Source: Carboxydothermus pertinax (GTDB lineage Bacteria; Bacillota; Z-2901; Carboxydothermales; Carboxydothermaceae). From it: a stretch of DNA of 55,656 nucleotides. The notes beneath the pieces are model-generated. The model searched no databases. It was not told the DNA's origin and saw only the letters and a list, made by a program, of their open reading frames with translations. Both the position numbers and the translations under genes were made by a program. The DNA lies in assembly GCF_001950255.1 (NCBI RefSeq), contig NZ_BDJK01000018.1:1-55656 (forward strand). The letters run 5' to 3'. Positions 1-8,356 of the stretch are shown piece after piece. Each line of letters begins with the position of its first letter. Position 1 is the first letter of the stretch.

Positions 1-224
1 CATTGCCCTATCCTCCTGGCAGGTAAAGCTATTTAAAGTATTGCCATTTTAGTTAGGTAAAAACCATTTACACAAAACTATTTACATTCCCATAATTATA
101 AACAACGTGCATGCCAAGAATGGAAAAATGCTGAAATGAAAAGATTTCATGGTCTAGACCGTGCCCAAGGGTATGGTCTATTAAGCATGTCCAAACAAGC
201 TAAATTAACAGCAATTGCAGTAAA

Positions 225-260
225 TTTAAAGAGGATAGCAAGTATACTATCCTCTTTAAA
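225..260 (+). terminator. Hairpin with 14-bp arms, terminator-like
   Basis: Perfect inverted repeat (arms 225-238 and 247-260, 8-nt loop) followed on the plus strand by a T-rich run. It could end a transcript entering from the left of the window. No gene was recognised between position 1 and here; the short open frames have no ribosome binding site and no recognisable product. Confidence 0.55.
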
Positions 261-284
261 TCATTTTATTTTTGTGTTACTACA

Positions 285-376
285 TAAATATTTGTTTAAA
301 GGAAGATTTTACAGCTATAAAAAGCCAATTTGCACCTAAAAAATGTTACTTTTTCAGTCCTCTCGGACGGTTCTTA
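285..376. repeat. Dispersed repeat, left copy (inverted relative to 55565-55656)
   Basis: These 92 bases recur as the reverse complement at 55565-55656 with a single mismatch. The unit contains the GGACGGTTCT / AGAACCGTCC motif. Similar motifs flank IS200-like and REP-associated transposase elements in Firmicutes, a general recollection that was not checked. No transposase is present in either copy. Confidence 0.85.
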
Positions 377-390
377 CATGGACCTTTTTC

Positions 391-416
391 AAAAAAATTC
401 CCCGGCAGAACCGGGG
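391..416 (-). terminator. Rho-independent terminator
   Basis: A GC-rich hairpin (CCCCGG 400-405, CCGGGG 411-416) is followed on the minus strand by a run of T. It is the second terminator downstream of the cobalamin riboswitch. Confidence 0.75.
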
Positions 417-477
417 TATAATGGGCTTATATGGTTTAGAAAAAAGATAGGGTATATAAAAATAAATAAACCAAATA

Positions 478-506
478 GAAAAACCCTTCTCCGAACAAGA
501 GAAGGG
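478..506 (-). terminator. Rho-independent terminator, likely expression platform of the cobalamin riboswitch
   Basis: An 8-bp stem (484-491 with 499-506) is followed on the minus strand by TTTTT. It lies about 55 nt past the riboswitch core, where a transcription-attenuation platform would be expected. Confidence 0.75.
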
Positions 507-559
507 CTTTAATGCAAATACACCGCTTCTTCCCTGTCCGCGCAAGGAATAAAAGCTTT

Positions 560-722
560 CCCTCAGGGCAGGTCTCCTGGCTACAGCTCATCGCTTTTCT
601 TCCCTTCCCATCCCGTTAGGATAGTGGTTAAAAAGAAAAGCTCCCTGTTTACAGTGGCGGGACCGCGCCGTTACCCGAAATTCAGGCTCGGACTTCCCTT
701 TTAAGCCTTATAGGCACCCATT
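560..722 (-). promoter_or_regulatory. Cobalamin riboswitch (orphan)
   Basis: The minus strand carries the hallmarks of a B12 riboswitch in order. A GGTGCC segment (713-718) comes first, then AAAAGGGAAG (about 692-701), then a GCGCGGTCCCGCCACTG core (about 652-668), and finally the B12-box AGCCAGGAGACCTGCC (567-582). It is followed by a terminator at 478-506. On this strand no plausible coding region exists from here to position 1, so the regulated gene is not visible. It starts about 70 bp after tatA, so it may be reached by read-through from the molybdoenzyme operon or have its own promoter. Class assignment is confident; the target is unknown. Confidence 0.88.
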
Positions 723-788
723 TTGGAGGTATGAATTTGGAGGTTGGAAGTTGGAAAGAACCTTTAAAAGCAGACTTTTTAAACTTTA

Positions 789-980
789 TTATGCTTCTGC
801 TTTTTCTTCTTTTTTGTCCTCTAAAGCAATTTCATCTTGTATTTCTTTGGCTCCCTTACGGAACTCCTTAACCGTCTGGCCAAAGGCTTTACCAAGTTCG
901 GGAAGTTTAGACGGACCAAAGATAATAAGAGCAATTAACAAAACTACCAAAAGTTCTTGCCAGCCAAAACCGCCAAACAT
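789..980 (-). CDS. tatA: Twin-arginine translocase subunit TatA (copy 1)
   Basis: Sixty-three residues with the TatA plan: a short N-terminal membrane helix after GWQEL, the hinge [14 protein letters not shown] at about residues 22-35, then an amphipathic helix and a charged tail rich in Glu and Lys. TatA oligomerises to form the pore for folded, twin-arginine signalled proteins. It is the last gene of the molybdoenzyme/cofactor operon, directly after the polyferredoxin gene. It differs from the other two TatA copies (4342-4542, 13501-13686) in its hinge and C-terminal half. TatB is not distinguishable; Gram-positive systems usually do without it. Confidence 0.93.
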   Translation of the reverse strand: MFGGFGWQELLVVLLIALIIFGPSKLPELGKAFGQTVKEFRKGAKEIQDEIALEDKKEEKAEA

Positions 981-983
981 AAT

Positions 984-2030
984 TTAGCCTCCTTCAAATA
1001 AATTATCCCTTTTTAATCCCTGGGTGATGTAACAATTAAGGCATAAATCTTCAGCATTTATTGGAGTAAAGGTTTTACCACATTTTTGACAAGTTTTTAC
1101 TAAGATTTTTGCCAAAACTTTTTCCTTCTTTAAATATACATCATTCACAGTAATTTTACCATCGTTTTTTAAGATTTTTTTAGGACAAGCCTCAAGGCAA
1201 AGACCGCAATTTAGACAAAAAGCAGGATTAAATAGCAGTTGACCCTCTTTGATAGATAATGCCCCGGTTGGACAAAGCCGTTCACATACCCCACAACCAT
1301 TGCAATCGCCCAGCGCTTTCAAGTTTTCCCCTAATGCATTTTCCCCGGAAATTTGCCCCTGATAAAGTTCCAGTGCTTTTAAAAAATAGCGGTGTTTTAA
1401 CGACACGCGTTTGGCAAAAATATCGTTGGGGTCGTCTTTTTCTTTTAAAAGAAAACTTGCTGCGGTATTTCTTAACTTCCCCGTTAAAAAGCTAAAAAAC
1501 TCCCGTCGGGAAAATTCTTTAGGCGGTTGACCCTTTTGGTGCAGGATAAAAGCTGACAAATTTCCCAAACGTTCCTCAGCAGTCTTTAGGTGTTGCAGGA
1601 AAAGTTCCTTACCTTGAGAATAACGGCAACCATTGCAGCTTTCTAAGTAAAAATTCAATTTCTTTCCTGACGCCGCAAGAATTGCTATTTCCCCGGTATC
1701 TAAAAAGCCGTAACAGGGAAGATTAATTTTGCTGGAATTAGCGGGGTTTAAAGTACAACCAATATGGCCTTCTTCCTGAATTTCGGCAACTTCTTTTAAC
1801 GGGGTTACCCCACTTAAATTAATCGCCCCGGTGGGACATACAGCTTTACAAAACCCGCAGTTTACGCAGTCTTCTTTATTTATGGCGATTTTCTCCCCGT
1901 CTTTAAAAATAGCCTTGGTAGGACATACTGTAACGCATTTTCCGCATTTAAAGGGTAAATAGCGATGTTCTAAACAAAAGGAAGGCGCGATTTCCGCCTT
2001 CCCGGTAAAAGCCTCAAAAAAATCGCTCAT
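984..2030 (-). CDS. Polyferredoxin, 4 x [4Fe-4S], molybdoenzyme-associated
   Basis: This 348-residue protein has an N-terminal pair of ferredoxin clusters (C29/C32/C36 and C55/C58/C61/C65) and a C-terminal pair (C243/C246/C249/C253 and C272/C275/C278/C282). It also has a middle Cys pair (C132, C135) and a zinc-ribbon-like end (C314-x2-C317 and C330-x2-C333). It is probably cytoplasmic and may carry electrons or assist maturation of the molybdoenzyme. Its start overlaps the end of mobB by 4 bases, so the two are co-translated. An internal SRREFF stretch (residues 174-179) looks like a Tat motif but is not N-terminal. Exact role unknown. Confidence 0.8.
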   Translation of the reverse strand: MSDFFEAFTGKAEIAPSFCLEHRYLPFKCGKCVTVCPTKAIFKDGEKIAINKEDCVNCGFCKAVCPTGAINLSGVTPLKEVAEIQEEGHIGCTLNPANSSKINLPCYGFLDTGEIAILAASGKKLNFYLESCNGCRYSQGKELFLQHLKTAEERLGNLSAFILHQKGQPPKEFSRREFFSFLTGKLRNTAASFLLKEKDDPNDIFAKRVSLKHRYFLKALELYQGQISGENALGENLKALGDCNGCGVCERLCPTGALSIKEGQLLFNPAFCLNCGLCLEACPKKILKNDGKITVNDVYLKKEKVLAKILVKTCQKCGKTFTPINAEDLCLNCYITQGLKRDNLFEGG

Positions 2031-2518
2031 ACTCTCCCGCCCATTTCAAAGTATTTAAGCAAAAAATGGAACAAGTTATCGATCTCCCCAAAACCAAATA
2101 CCGGACAGTCTACCTCTAAATTTAAATCACTAACCACCGCCACCAGAAGTTCCGGTGGAGAAAAAGGTTCCTGGTAAATTTCACTTCTAATTACCTCTAT
2201 CCGGGGAAATGGCCGGTTTTTAAAGCCTTCCACCAGGATAAGGTCCATATCCCGGTAAAATTCAAAAACTTCTTCGAGTAGTACTTCCCTTTCCACCATA
2301 AACGCTGCCTTGCCAGGTCCAAGAATTCCAACCTTCACTCCGCCCGCCTGCCGGTAACGATAAGTATCCTTTCCCGGTTGGTCCACTTCAAAGCCGTGAA
2401 CATCGTGTTTTACAACCCCTACTTTAAACCCATGCCCGGTAAAGAGCTGCACTAATTTTTCTGCTACGGTAGTTTTGCCGGAATTAGAATAGCCCACTAT
2501 CTGGAGTATCGAAGGCAC
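2027..2518 (-). CDS. mobB: Molybdopterin-guanine dinucleotide biosynthesis adapter MobB
   Basis: A 163-residue P-loop GTPase with Walker A GYSNSGKTT (residues 9-17) and the MobB-typical KHDVHGFEVD and DLILVEGFK segments. MobB binds GTP and assists MobA in attaching GMP to molybdopterin, giving the bis-MGD cofactor of DMSO-reductase-family enzymes. It starts with GTG behind a GGAGGAAG ribosome binding site lying inside moeA, so it overlaps moeA by 35 bases in another frame. Full length for the family. Confidence 0.93.
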   Translation of the reverse strand: MPSILQIVGYSNSGKTTVAEKLVQLFTGHGFKVGVVKHDVHGFEVDQPGKDTYRYRQAGGVKVGILGPGKAAFMVEREVLLEEVFEFYRDMDLILVEGFKNRPFPRIEVIRSEIYQEPFSPPELLVAVVSDLNLEVDCPVFGFGEIDNLFHFLLKYFEMGGRV

Positions 2519-3743
2519 TTAAGCTTCCTCCTTCAATTAAAACAATATTAACCGGATCATTGGTTTTTAAGGGCGGACAATTTTTGGGAATTTCCACCAG
2601 AGCATTGGAGTTTAAAACCCCTTTTAACGAGCCGGGGGAAAGCCAGGGTAAGATTTTTACCCGAAACTCTCCTTCTTTTAAGTAACAATAGCCCCGGGCA
2701 AAACGCCGTTGTCCCCGGGTTTTATCAAAGGGGTGATCCAAAAATGCCTTCACCCGGGCATGGTAAATATTTTGCCGACCGGTTAATTTTCTGATCACGG
2801 GGTAAGCAATTAGCTCGAAAGAAGTCATGGCTGCCTGGGGATTTCCCGATAAACCAATAACTATTTTCCCGTTAGCCACAGCTCCAATCACCGGTGTACC
2901 GGGTTTAAAATCGGTTTTCCAGAATAAAATTTCGGCACCGATACTTTCTAAAGCTTTAATTATTAAATCATATTCCCCCACCGATGCTCCCCCGGTGGTC
3001 AGCACCAAATCGGCCATTTCCAGCCCCCGTTTTATTTCTTGCGCAATTAAATTTAAATCATCGTTTACAATCTGACCTAAAACAGGCTCTCCTCCGGATC
3101 TTGCCACCAATGCCCCGATGCTGTATAAATTGGTATTGCGAATTTTCCCCGGACCGGGAATCTGTTCAATATCCACCAGTTCACTGCCCGTGCAAATAAT
3201 GTAAACTTTAGGTATTTTATAAACCGCTACCTTCTTTTTCCCAGCCAACGCCAAAAGAGAAATGGTATTAGCATTAATTACCCGGTCTTTTTCAATTATA
3301 ACATCCCCGGGTAAAAAATCTTCTCCCTTTTTGACAATATTAGCTCCAGGTTTTACGGGAAAGTCAATTACTACATAACCGTTTTCTTCCACCACATCTT
3401 CAAATTTAACTACCGCATCGGCACCTTCGGGAATCATAGCCCCGGTCATAAGCTTAACCGCTTCACCGGAGTTTACCGGCCTTGTAGCCGGCACTCCCGC
3501 TGGAAGGTAATCGACAATTTTAAACATCACCTTTTGGCCTTTTTCCCGGGGAGTATCAGAACTCCTAAAAGCAAAGCCATCCAAAGGAGAACGGGAAAAA
3601 GGTGGCACCATTATATCAGCAAAAACATCCTCCGCCAGTACCCGGTTCTGGCTCTTTAAAATTTCCACGGTCTCAATGTCGGGTTTGGGGACATATGCCA
3701 AAAGCATATTTAAAGCTTTTTCCAAAGCTACGTTGGTTTCCAT
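2484..3743 (-). CDS. moeA: Molybdopterin molybdenumtransferase MoeA
   Basis: 419 residues with the standard MoeA architecture. The N-terminal part has PPFSRSPLDGFAFRS and GEAVKLMTGAMIPEGAD; the MPT-binding core has CTGSELV, TTGGASVGEYD and GLSGNP; a C-terminal beta domain follows. MoeA inserts molybdenum (or tungsten) into adenylylated molybdopterin in the cytoplasm. It sits between mobA and mobB, completing the last steps of cofactor synthesis next to the enzyme that uses it. No moaABCDE genes are in the window, so the early pathway must lie elsewhere. Confidence 0.95.
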   Translation of the reverse strand: METNVALEKALNMLLAYVPKPDIETVEILKSQNRVLAEDVFADIMVPPFSRSPLDGFAFRSSDTPREKGQKVMFKIVDYLPAGVPATRPVNSGEAVKLMTGAMIPEGADAVVKFEDVVEENGYVVIDFPVKPGANIVKKGEDFLPGDVIIEKDRVINANTISLLALAGKKKVAVYKIPKVYIICTGSELVDIEQIPGPGKIRNTNLYSIGALVARSGGEPVLGQIVNDDLNLIAQEIKRGLEMADLVLTTGGASVGEYDLIIKALESIGAEILFWKTDFKPGTPVIGAVANGKIVIGLSGNPQAAMTSFELIAYPVIRKLTGRQNIYHARVKAFLDHPFDKTRGQRRFARGYCYLKEGEFRVKILPWLSPGSLKGVLNSNALVEIPKNCPPLKTNDPVNIVLIEGGSLSAFDTPDSGLF

Positions 3744-3747
3744 GTTA

Positions 3748-4341
3748 CTACTCCTTTGAAATAAAAATTTTTAACAGTTTTTCATAATCCGCCGGGGTAT
3801 TAACATTTAAAAGATATTCTTCCTTCTGTAAGTTTGCGGGAAGGTCTTCAAAATTAATAACCTTAACTTTAACTTGCGGGTAAAACTCAATAATTTTATT
3901 TTTCTTAAGAGCTAAATGTTGGTCCACCACAGGATAAATACTTTTCCGGTAAATACCAATTAGAGGCTCAATTTTGCCTTTAAACGCCAGAACTGTTACA
4001 TCAAAATCCCCGGTATTTACTGCTAAATGACCAGGAATACCAGCCGGCAACAATGGTAAATCACAGGCAGTAATAAAAACCTTTTCATTAGTGGCAACCC
4101 TTAAGGCCGTTTCAATCCCTGCCAGTGGCCCCTGGGCCGGATAACGATCGTTATACACCGGAAGCCCAAGAAAATCATACTCGCTGGTGTTGGCAACAAT
4201 AAAAAGCTCAGAGGCAATTGGTTGGAAATTAGTTATTAAATGTTCAATTATAGTTTTTGACTCAAGGGGAAGCAAAGCTTTGTTTCGCCCCATGCGCGAA
4301 CTTTTGCCGCCGGCCAAAATGGCAACAGTTAAATTTTGCAT
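3748..4341 (-). CDS. mobA: Molybdenum cofactor guanylyltransferase MobA
   Basis: A 197-residue nucleotidyltransferase with the signature LAGGKSSRMGRNK (residues 9-21) that binds GTP, and ACDLPLLP holding the metal-binding Asp. It transfers GMP to molybdopterin to make MGD. It abuts tatA copy 2 (adjacent at 4341/4342) and precedes moeA by 4 bases, clearly in one operon. Confidence 0.94.
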   Translation of the reverse strand: MQNLTVAILAGGKSSRMGRNKALLPLESKTIIEHLITNFQPIASELFIVANTSEYDFLGLPVYNDRYPAQGPLAGIETALRVATNEKVFITACDLPLLPAGIPGHLAVNTGDFDVTVLAFKGKIEPLIGIYRKSIYPVVDQHLALKKNKIIEFYPQVKVKVINFEDLPANLQKEEYLLNVNTPADYEKLLKIFISKE

Positions 4342-4542
4342 TTAACCCTCCTTGAAATTATTTTCTTTAACCGCATTTACCTCTTTTGTTATGCTTTCTT
4401 CAATTTCGGTAGTAGCCTTTTTAAACTCCCGGATTCCTCTTCCTAAAGCCCGGCCAAGTTCTGGAAGTTTGGAAGGTCCAAAAATGACCAAGGCAATAAC
4501 CAGGATTACCGCTATCTCCGGAAAACCAATATTGTTAAACAT
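4342..4542 (-). CDS. tatA: Twin-arginine translocase subunit TatA (copy 2)
   Basis: Sixty-six residues: membrane helix (about 6-20), hinge [16 protein letters not shown], amphipathic helix [15 protein letters not shown], then a polar tail. Its central 92 bases (4394-4485) match tatA copy 3 (13541-13632) at 91 positions, while the N-terminal helix and the tail differ. It heads the cofactor half of the operon after the hairpin at 4631-4699. Likely function is export of the Tat-signalled catalytic subunit encoded upstream. Confidence 0.93.
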   Translation of the reverse strand: MFNNIGFPEIAVILVIALVIFGPSKLPELGRALGRGIREFKKATTEIEESITKEVNAVKENNFKEG

Positions 4543-4630
4543 AAGCCCCCTCTTTGATTCAGTTTTTTTACCAAACAGTAGCTAACCGCTAATCAAAGCA
4601 AAAATACTAAATTTTGAGATTAATTACGCT

Positions 4631-4699
4631 AACAGGTGAATCCCCCGTTCGGTAAATTTACTGGTTAATTTTATTTTACCACAAGAGGATTCACCTGTT
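4631..4699. repeat. Long hairpin between dmsC and tatA
   Basis: A perfect 13-bp inverted repeat (AACAGGTGAATCC 4631-4643 and its complement 4687-4699) encloses a second short stem (4651-4656 with 4675-4680). It lies in the only sizeable gap of the operon. On the plus strand it is followed by a T-rich run, on the minus strand only weakly, so it may be an operon processing or attenuation site, or a protein-binding site, rather than a full terminator. Confidence 0.6.
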
Positions 4700-4761
4700 T
4701 GCTTATTTTTTATCATTTTGGATTTTTTCTTTAGTATTTTAGCCCTAGCAGGAATAAATTT

Positions 4762-5583
4762 TTAAAACATCCCTACCTTCAAAGCTACCACGGAACTGTA
4801 GAACAGTTCCCGTCCGATAATTTCGCCCACCAGGGTTAAAAGGAAAAGATAGGCTACCATATTCTTTTCGGAAAAACCTTTTTTTACTACCAGCAGAGAC
4901 ACCAGGGCTAAAGGTATAAGCCAGCCCAAAACCGTCCTGAACCAGAAAGCCCCGCTCTGAATAATGTTTAACCCGTTTTGATAACCGGCACCCTGCCCGG
5001 ATAGCAGCACGGACACATACACCATAAAAACAACCAGGCTTAAGGCTAAAACCATTCCGGTAAAATTTAGCGGTATTGGATTATCCTCTCCCCGGAATTG
5101 GAACAAAGTACCGATATACAACGGTCCAAGCAAGGCAGCCGTAAGCAAAAAGAAAACAATGGGGCTGACATTATTCCAGGCGGGACGAGCCGGTAAGACA
5201 TAGATCATTGCAGAAGACACTACCGCCAGGACGGCAATTAACGCTGTAATCCCGCCGGTTATTTTCCGCAGACTCTTTTCGGAATCCTTCCATAATAAAC
5301 AGTATACTACAGAAGCCAGTAAAAATAAGGAAAATAACACAACTTCCCGGCTCAACCAGGAGCTACCAATATTCGTTAACGCCCGGTAGGCGTTAAACGG
5401 GTGGCCAAGGTGAAATAGGGACACCAGCAGGCTTAAGGCCGTAACCCCAACAATGGTCTTGGCAGCCAGCCGGCCTGAGGCAATTTCGATCTTTTCCGAA
5501 AAAGCATCCAGTAACCAAAGGGTGACCAGGGCACCGGCCGCCAACTGCGATAAAACGGTAAAAAACACTAACGGGTACTCCAT
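4762..5583 (-). CDS. dmsC: DmsC-like membrane anchor subunit of a DMSO-reductase-family enzyme
   Basis: 273 hydrophobic residues with about eight predicted membrane helices. The opening EYPLVFFTVLSQLAAGALV matches the DmsC family start (E. coli DmsC begins similarly). The subunit anchors the catalytic and iron-sulfur subunits on the outer face of the membrane and oxidises menaquinol. Its ATG overlaps the stop of the ferredoxin gene. Operon order (A, B, C) is that of DMSO-type reductases; the actual substrate cannot be read from sequence. Confidence 0.85.
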   Translation of the reverse strand: MEYPLVFFTVLSQLAAGALVTLWLLDAFSEKIEIASGRLAAKTIVGVTALSLLVSLFHLGHPFNAYRALTNIGSSWLSREVVLFSLFLLASVVYCLLWKDSEKSLRKITGGITALIAVLAVVSSAMIYVLPARPAWNNVSPIVFFLLTAALLGPLYIGTLFQFRGEDNPIPLNFTGMVLALSLVVFMVYVSVLLSGQGAGYQNGLNIIQSGAFWFRTVLGWLIPLALVSLLVVKKGFSEKNMVAYLFLLTLVGEIIGRELFYSSVVALKVGMF

Positions 5584-6146
5584 TACCTGTCCCTCCTTAT
5601 TTGAACTCCCATTTTCGGGTTCACAAACCGGGTAGTAGGTTTGGTAATTGAAGGGTCGGGAAATCCGGGCAAACTCTTTACCGTCCCGTATTCATTAAAT
5701 GAGTTTAAATCAATAACGCTGAGGGCTTCCATCGGGCAGCTGGCCACACAGACCGGTTTCTCCCCTCGGTCCTGCCTCTGAGCGCACATGTGACATTTTT
5801 CCACTTTTTTATACCGCTCATTAAATTGGGGCACGCCATAAGGACAGGCCATGATACACATTTTACAGCCAATGCAACGGTCATGGTTCTGAATAACTAT
5901 GCCATCCTCACGCTTGGTATAGGCTTTCACCGGGCAAACCCTGACACACTCCGGTTGTTCACAATGATTACAGGCCAAAGACATGAAATTCCTTTCGGGT
6001 AGGGGAAAGCCTTCCTCTTTAAGAGGATAAACCTTGCGCCAACGAATAGACGGATCCAACTGGTATTCATTTTTACAAGCCATTTCGCAAGCGTGACAAC
6101 CTATGCAGCGCTCCGAATTCACCAGAAAACCTAACTTTTTAGCCAT
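5583..6146 (-). CDS. dmsB: DmsB-like electron-transfer ferredoxin, 4 x [4Fe-4S]
   Basis: 187 residues with four cysteine groups typical of DmsB/NrfC/PsrB: C14/C17/C20/C24, then CNHCEQPECVRVCP, CIGCKMCIMACP, and CHMCAQRQ...CVASCP. It relays electrons from the membrane anchor to the molybdenum subunit. It has no signal peptide and is presumably exported as a passenger with the Tat-signalled catalytic subunit. It lies 16 bases after the catalytic gene. Confidence 0.9.
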   Translation of the reverse strand: MAKKLGFLVNSERCIGCHACEMACKNEYQLDPSIRWRKVYPLKEEGFPLPERNFMSLACNHCEQPECVRVCPVKAYTKREDGIVIQNHDRCIGCKMCIMACPYGVPQFNERYKKVEKCHMCAQRQDRGEKPVCVASCPMEALSVIDLNSFNEYGTVKSLPGFPDPSITKPTTRFVNPKMGVQIRRDR

Positions 6147-6161
6147 TTCAGTCTCCCCCCT

Positions 6162-8345
6162 TTACACCTTCTCCAGGTTTACAAAATTGTCATGAAACGC
6201 CAGTCCCGGCATACCGGTGGCTTTTCGACCCATGTCGGATGGAACGGCCTTAAGCGTATAATTGATATTATAGTTTTTATCTTTATACCAGGCCTCATAT
6301 ACTGCTACGGTATCAGGGGGTACGGTTTCGGTTATTTTAGCCGGCAAAATGACATATCCAAGATCGTTATACACTTTTACGTAATCTTTATCCTTAATAC
6401 CATATTTTGCTGCTAAGGCAGGATGGATCTCCAATACCGGTTCATCGTTGATGGCAGCCATCCAGTCAAGGTTTTGGAACTGGCTGTGAAGGCCCAGCTT
6501 CCAGTGCGAAGAAATACACCGTATAGGGTACTTATCCGGTGGCTGTAATTCCTCAACGTAAACCGGCAGGGGATGATGCCCGTACTTCTTTGCTTCCTCG
6601 GACCAGAATTCGTACTTGCCGGAAGGAGTTCTGAATTTGCCGTCCTGCCAAGCAATAAGTCCCTGCTTTGCTTTGACGGGACCTTTCTTGAGCTCTTTCC
6701 AGTCGCTGATCCCAAACTGGCCATATAACTTGGAGTTAAATTCCTTGCCAACCCATTCCTCCAGGTCACCTGCTGTGGGAAAAGTGCAAGAACCCGGCTC
6801 CAGCTCATTTAGCTTTTGGGAAAGCCCCATGGCAATGTGCAAATCATGCTTGGCTTCATACATAGGCTTTATTGCCTGCTGATTTAACGCCAGCCAGTAG
6901 TGCCAATAGCTGACATTCACGCCGGGAGCTTCAAAGGGAGTGGTTACGGGAAGAACTATGTCGGACATTGCCACCGTTGGTGTCATGAAAAGGTCGCAGG
7001 TAACCACCAGGTCCATAGCTTCAAAGGCTTTTTTCACCACCGATGTTTCCGGGTCCTGGGTTAAAGGGTTTCGGCAGGCAATCCACAGCATTTTGATTGG
7101 CGGGTTCTTAGCCGCCAGGACCTCGGCACCAAAATTGTTGATATTGATATACCGGTCGCCGTCGCCGCTGCTGTCCGCAGGAGGTTTTTGTAGCATAGCA
7201 TGGTAGTTAAAACCCCAGGTCTCCAATTGGGCATATTGCGCCCCGCCACCGGATTTACCAATGTTTCCGGTCATAGCTGCCAGGGCATCGATAGCCCGAA
7301 CGTTTTGCCCACCGTTAGTATGGCGTTGCATACCGTATCCAATCCAGATGTTGGCCGGTTTGGTAGTTGCGTACTCATGGGCCAGGGTTTCGATGACCTG
7401 ACGGGGTACTCCAGTTTTTTCGGAAGCCCAGTCGAGAGTAATGTCCGTTTTTAGATAAGTGAAAAACTCCTGATATCCTATAGCATTTTTTGCCAGCCAC
7501 TCTTCGTCATACAATCCGTTATCAAGAATATATCTGGCCATCCCCAAGGCCAAAGCTCCATCCGTACTGGGTTTAATCTGAATATATAAATCAGCCTTGC
7601 TGGCCGTCTGGGTAAGCAGCGGATCAATAACCACGATTTTACAGCCGCGTCTTTGGGCTTCTTCCACAAAATACATGGAATGTACCGAGCACCAGGCCGG
7701 GTTAACACCCCACAAAATAAGGTACTTGGAATTCACCAGGTCTTCCGGGTCATTGTTATAAATTGTCCCAAAGTCGAAGGTCTGGGCATCGATACCTGCC
7801 GGCCAGCATGGTGTACCGAGTGCCCTGGTAGTATAACCAATGCTGGACATCAAACCCTCTATCCCGTAATGCAGGATGTCAAAGTTTCCCGAGTATTTGT
7901 TTAAACAAATCGGCAGGGTCGATCCGTATTCCTTTTTAATCCGAAGGATAGTCTTTGCTATTTCCGTAAAGGCTTCATCCCAACTGATGCGTTCCCACTT
8001 GCCCGAACCACGACCTTTTTGCCGCATGGGGTATTTGATCCGGTCGGGGCTGTACACCATTCTCGTGTAGCTATAACCCTTGGCGCAAAGCCTTCCCCGG
8101 GTAAAAGTGTTATTGGGATTGCCTTCAACTTTCACCAACACCCCATCCTTAACGGTTGATATGATCGAACAAGTATCATAACAATTCCGCGGGCAGGCAT
8201 TCAAAAAAGTTTCTACTTTTTCGGCATCTTCAGCAGTAGCCTTATTCAAACCCATCAGCTTAAAGTCCAAAAGGGAACCAGCCACCCCTGCAACTAGAGC
8301 ACCTTTAATAAAGGAACGCCTCGTAAAGGTGAATTTTTTCTCCAT
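6162..8345 (-). CDS. Molybdopterin oxidoreductase, DMSO-reductase family, Tat-exported catalytic subunit
   Basis: The start is set at the ATG at 8345, which has TAAGGAGGG just upstream; the longer open frame to 8468 lacks one. The 727-residue product begins with Tat signal TRRSFIKG (residues 8-15) and a hydrophobic stretch. A [4Fe-4S] site follows (C51, C55, C59, C87), then the bis-MGD domains. A conserved Cys (C180, in GTPCWPAG) sits where the molybdenum ligand of the family lies and is shared with the paralogue at 11381-13461, so a Cys-ligated metal is likely. Substrate unknown; S- or N-oxide, thiosulfate or polysulfide-type reduction are all possible. Confidence 0.9.
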   Translation of the reverse strand: MEKKFTFTRRSFIKGALVAGVAGSLLDFKLMGLNKATAEDAEKVETFLNACPRNCYDTCSIISTVKDGVLVKVEGNPNNTFTRGRLCAKGYSYTRMVYSPDRIKYPMRQKGRGSGKWERISWDEAFTEIAKTILRIKKEYGSTLPICLNKYSGNFDILHYGIEGLMSSIGYTTRALGTPCWPAGIDAQTFDFGTIYNNDPEDLVNSKYLILWGVNPAWCSVHSMYFVEEAQRRGCKIVVIDPLLTQTASKADLYIQIKPSTDGALALGMARYILDNGLYDEEWLAKNAIGYQEFFTYLKTDITLDWASEKTGVPRQVIETLAHEYATTKPANIWIGYGMQRHTNGGQNVRAIDALAAMTGNIGKSGGGAQYAQLETWGFNYHAMLQKPPADSSGDGDRYININNFGAEVLAAKNPPIKMLWIACRNPLTQDPETSVVKKAFEAMDLVVTCDLFMTPTVAMSDIVLPVTTPFEAPGVNVSYWHYWLALNQQAIKPMYEAKHDLHIAMGLSQKLNELEPGSCTFPTAGDLEEWVGKEFNSKLYGQFGISDWKELKKGPVKAKQGLIAWQDGKFRTPSGKYEFWSEEAKKYGHHPLPVYVEELQPPDKYPIRCISSHWKLGLHSQFQNLDWMAAINDEPVLEIHPALAAKYGIKDKDYVKVYNDLGYVILPAKITETVPPDTVAVYEAWYKDKNYNINYTLKAVPSDMGRKATGMPGLAFHDNFVNLEKV

Positions 8346-8356
8346 TTTCTCCCTCC

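Noticed and set aside
136-512. Two short plus-strand open frames (67 and 60 codons)
   Set aside because: No ribosome binding site; they cross a hairpin, the dispersed repeat and a terminator, and resemble no protein.
984-2030. Internal SRREFF as a Tat signal of the polyferredoxin
   Set aside because: It is at residues 174-179, far from the N-terminus, and no hydrophobic segment of signal type follows.
6413-6808. 131-codon open frame inside the molybdoenzyme gene, same strand, other frame
   Set aside because: Shadow of a clearly coding frame with family motifs across its whole length.
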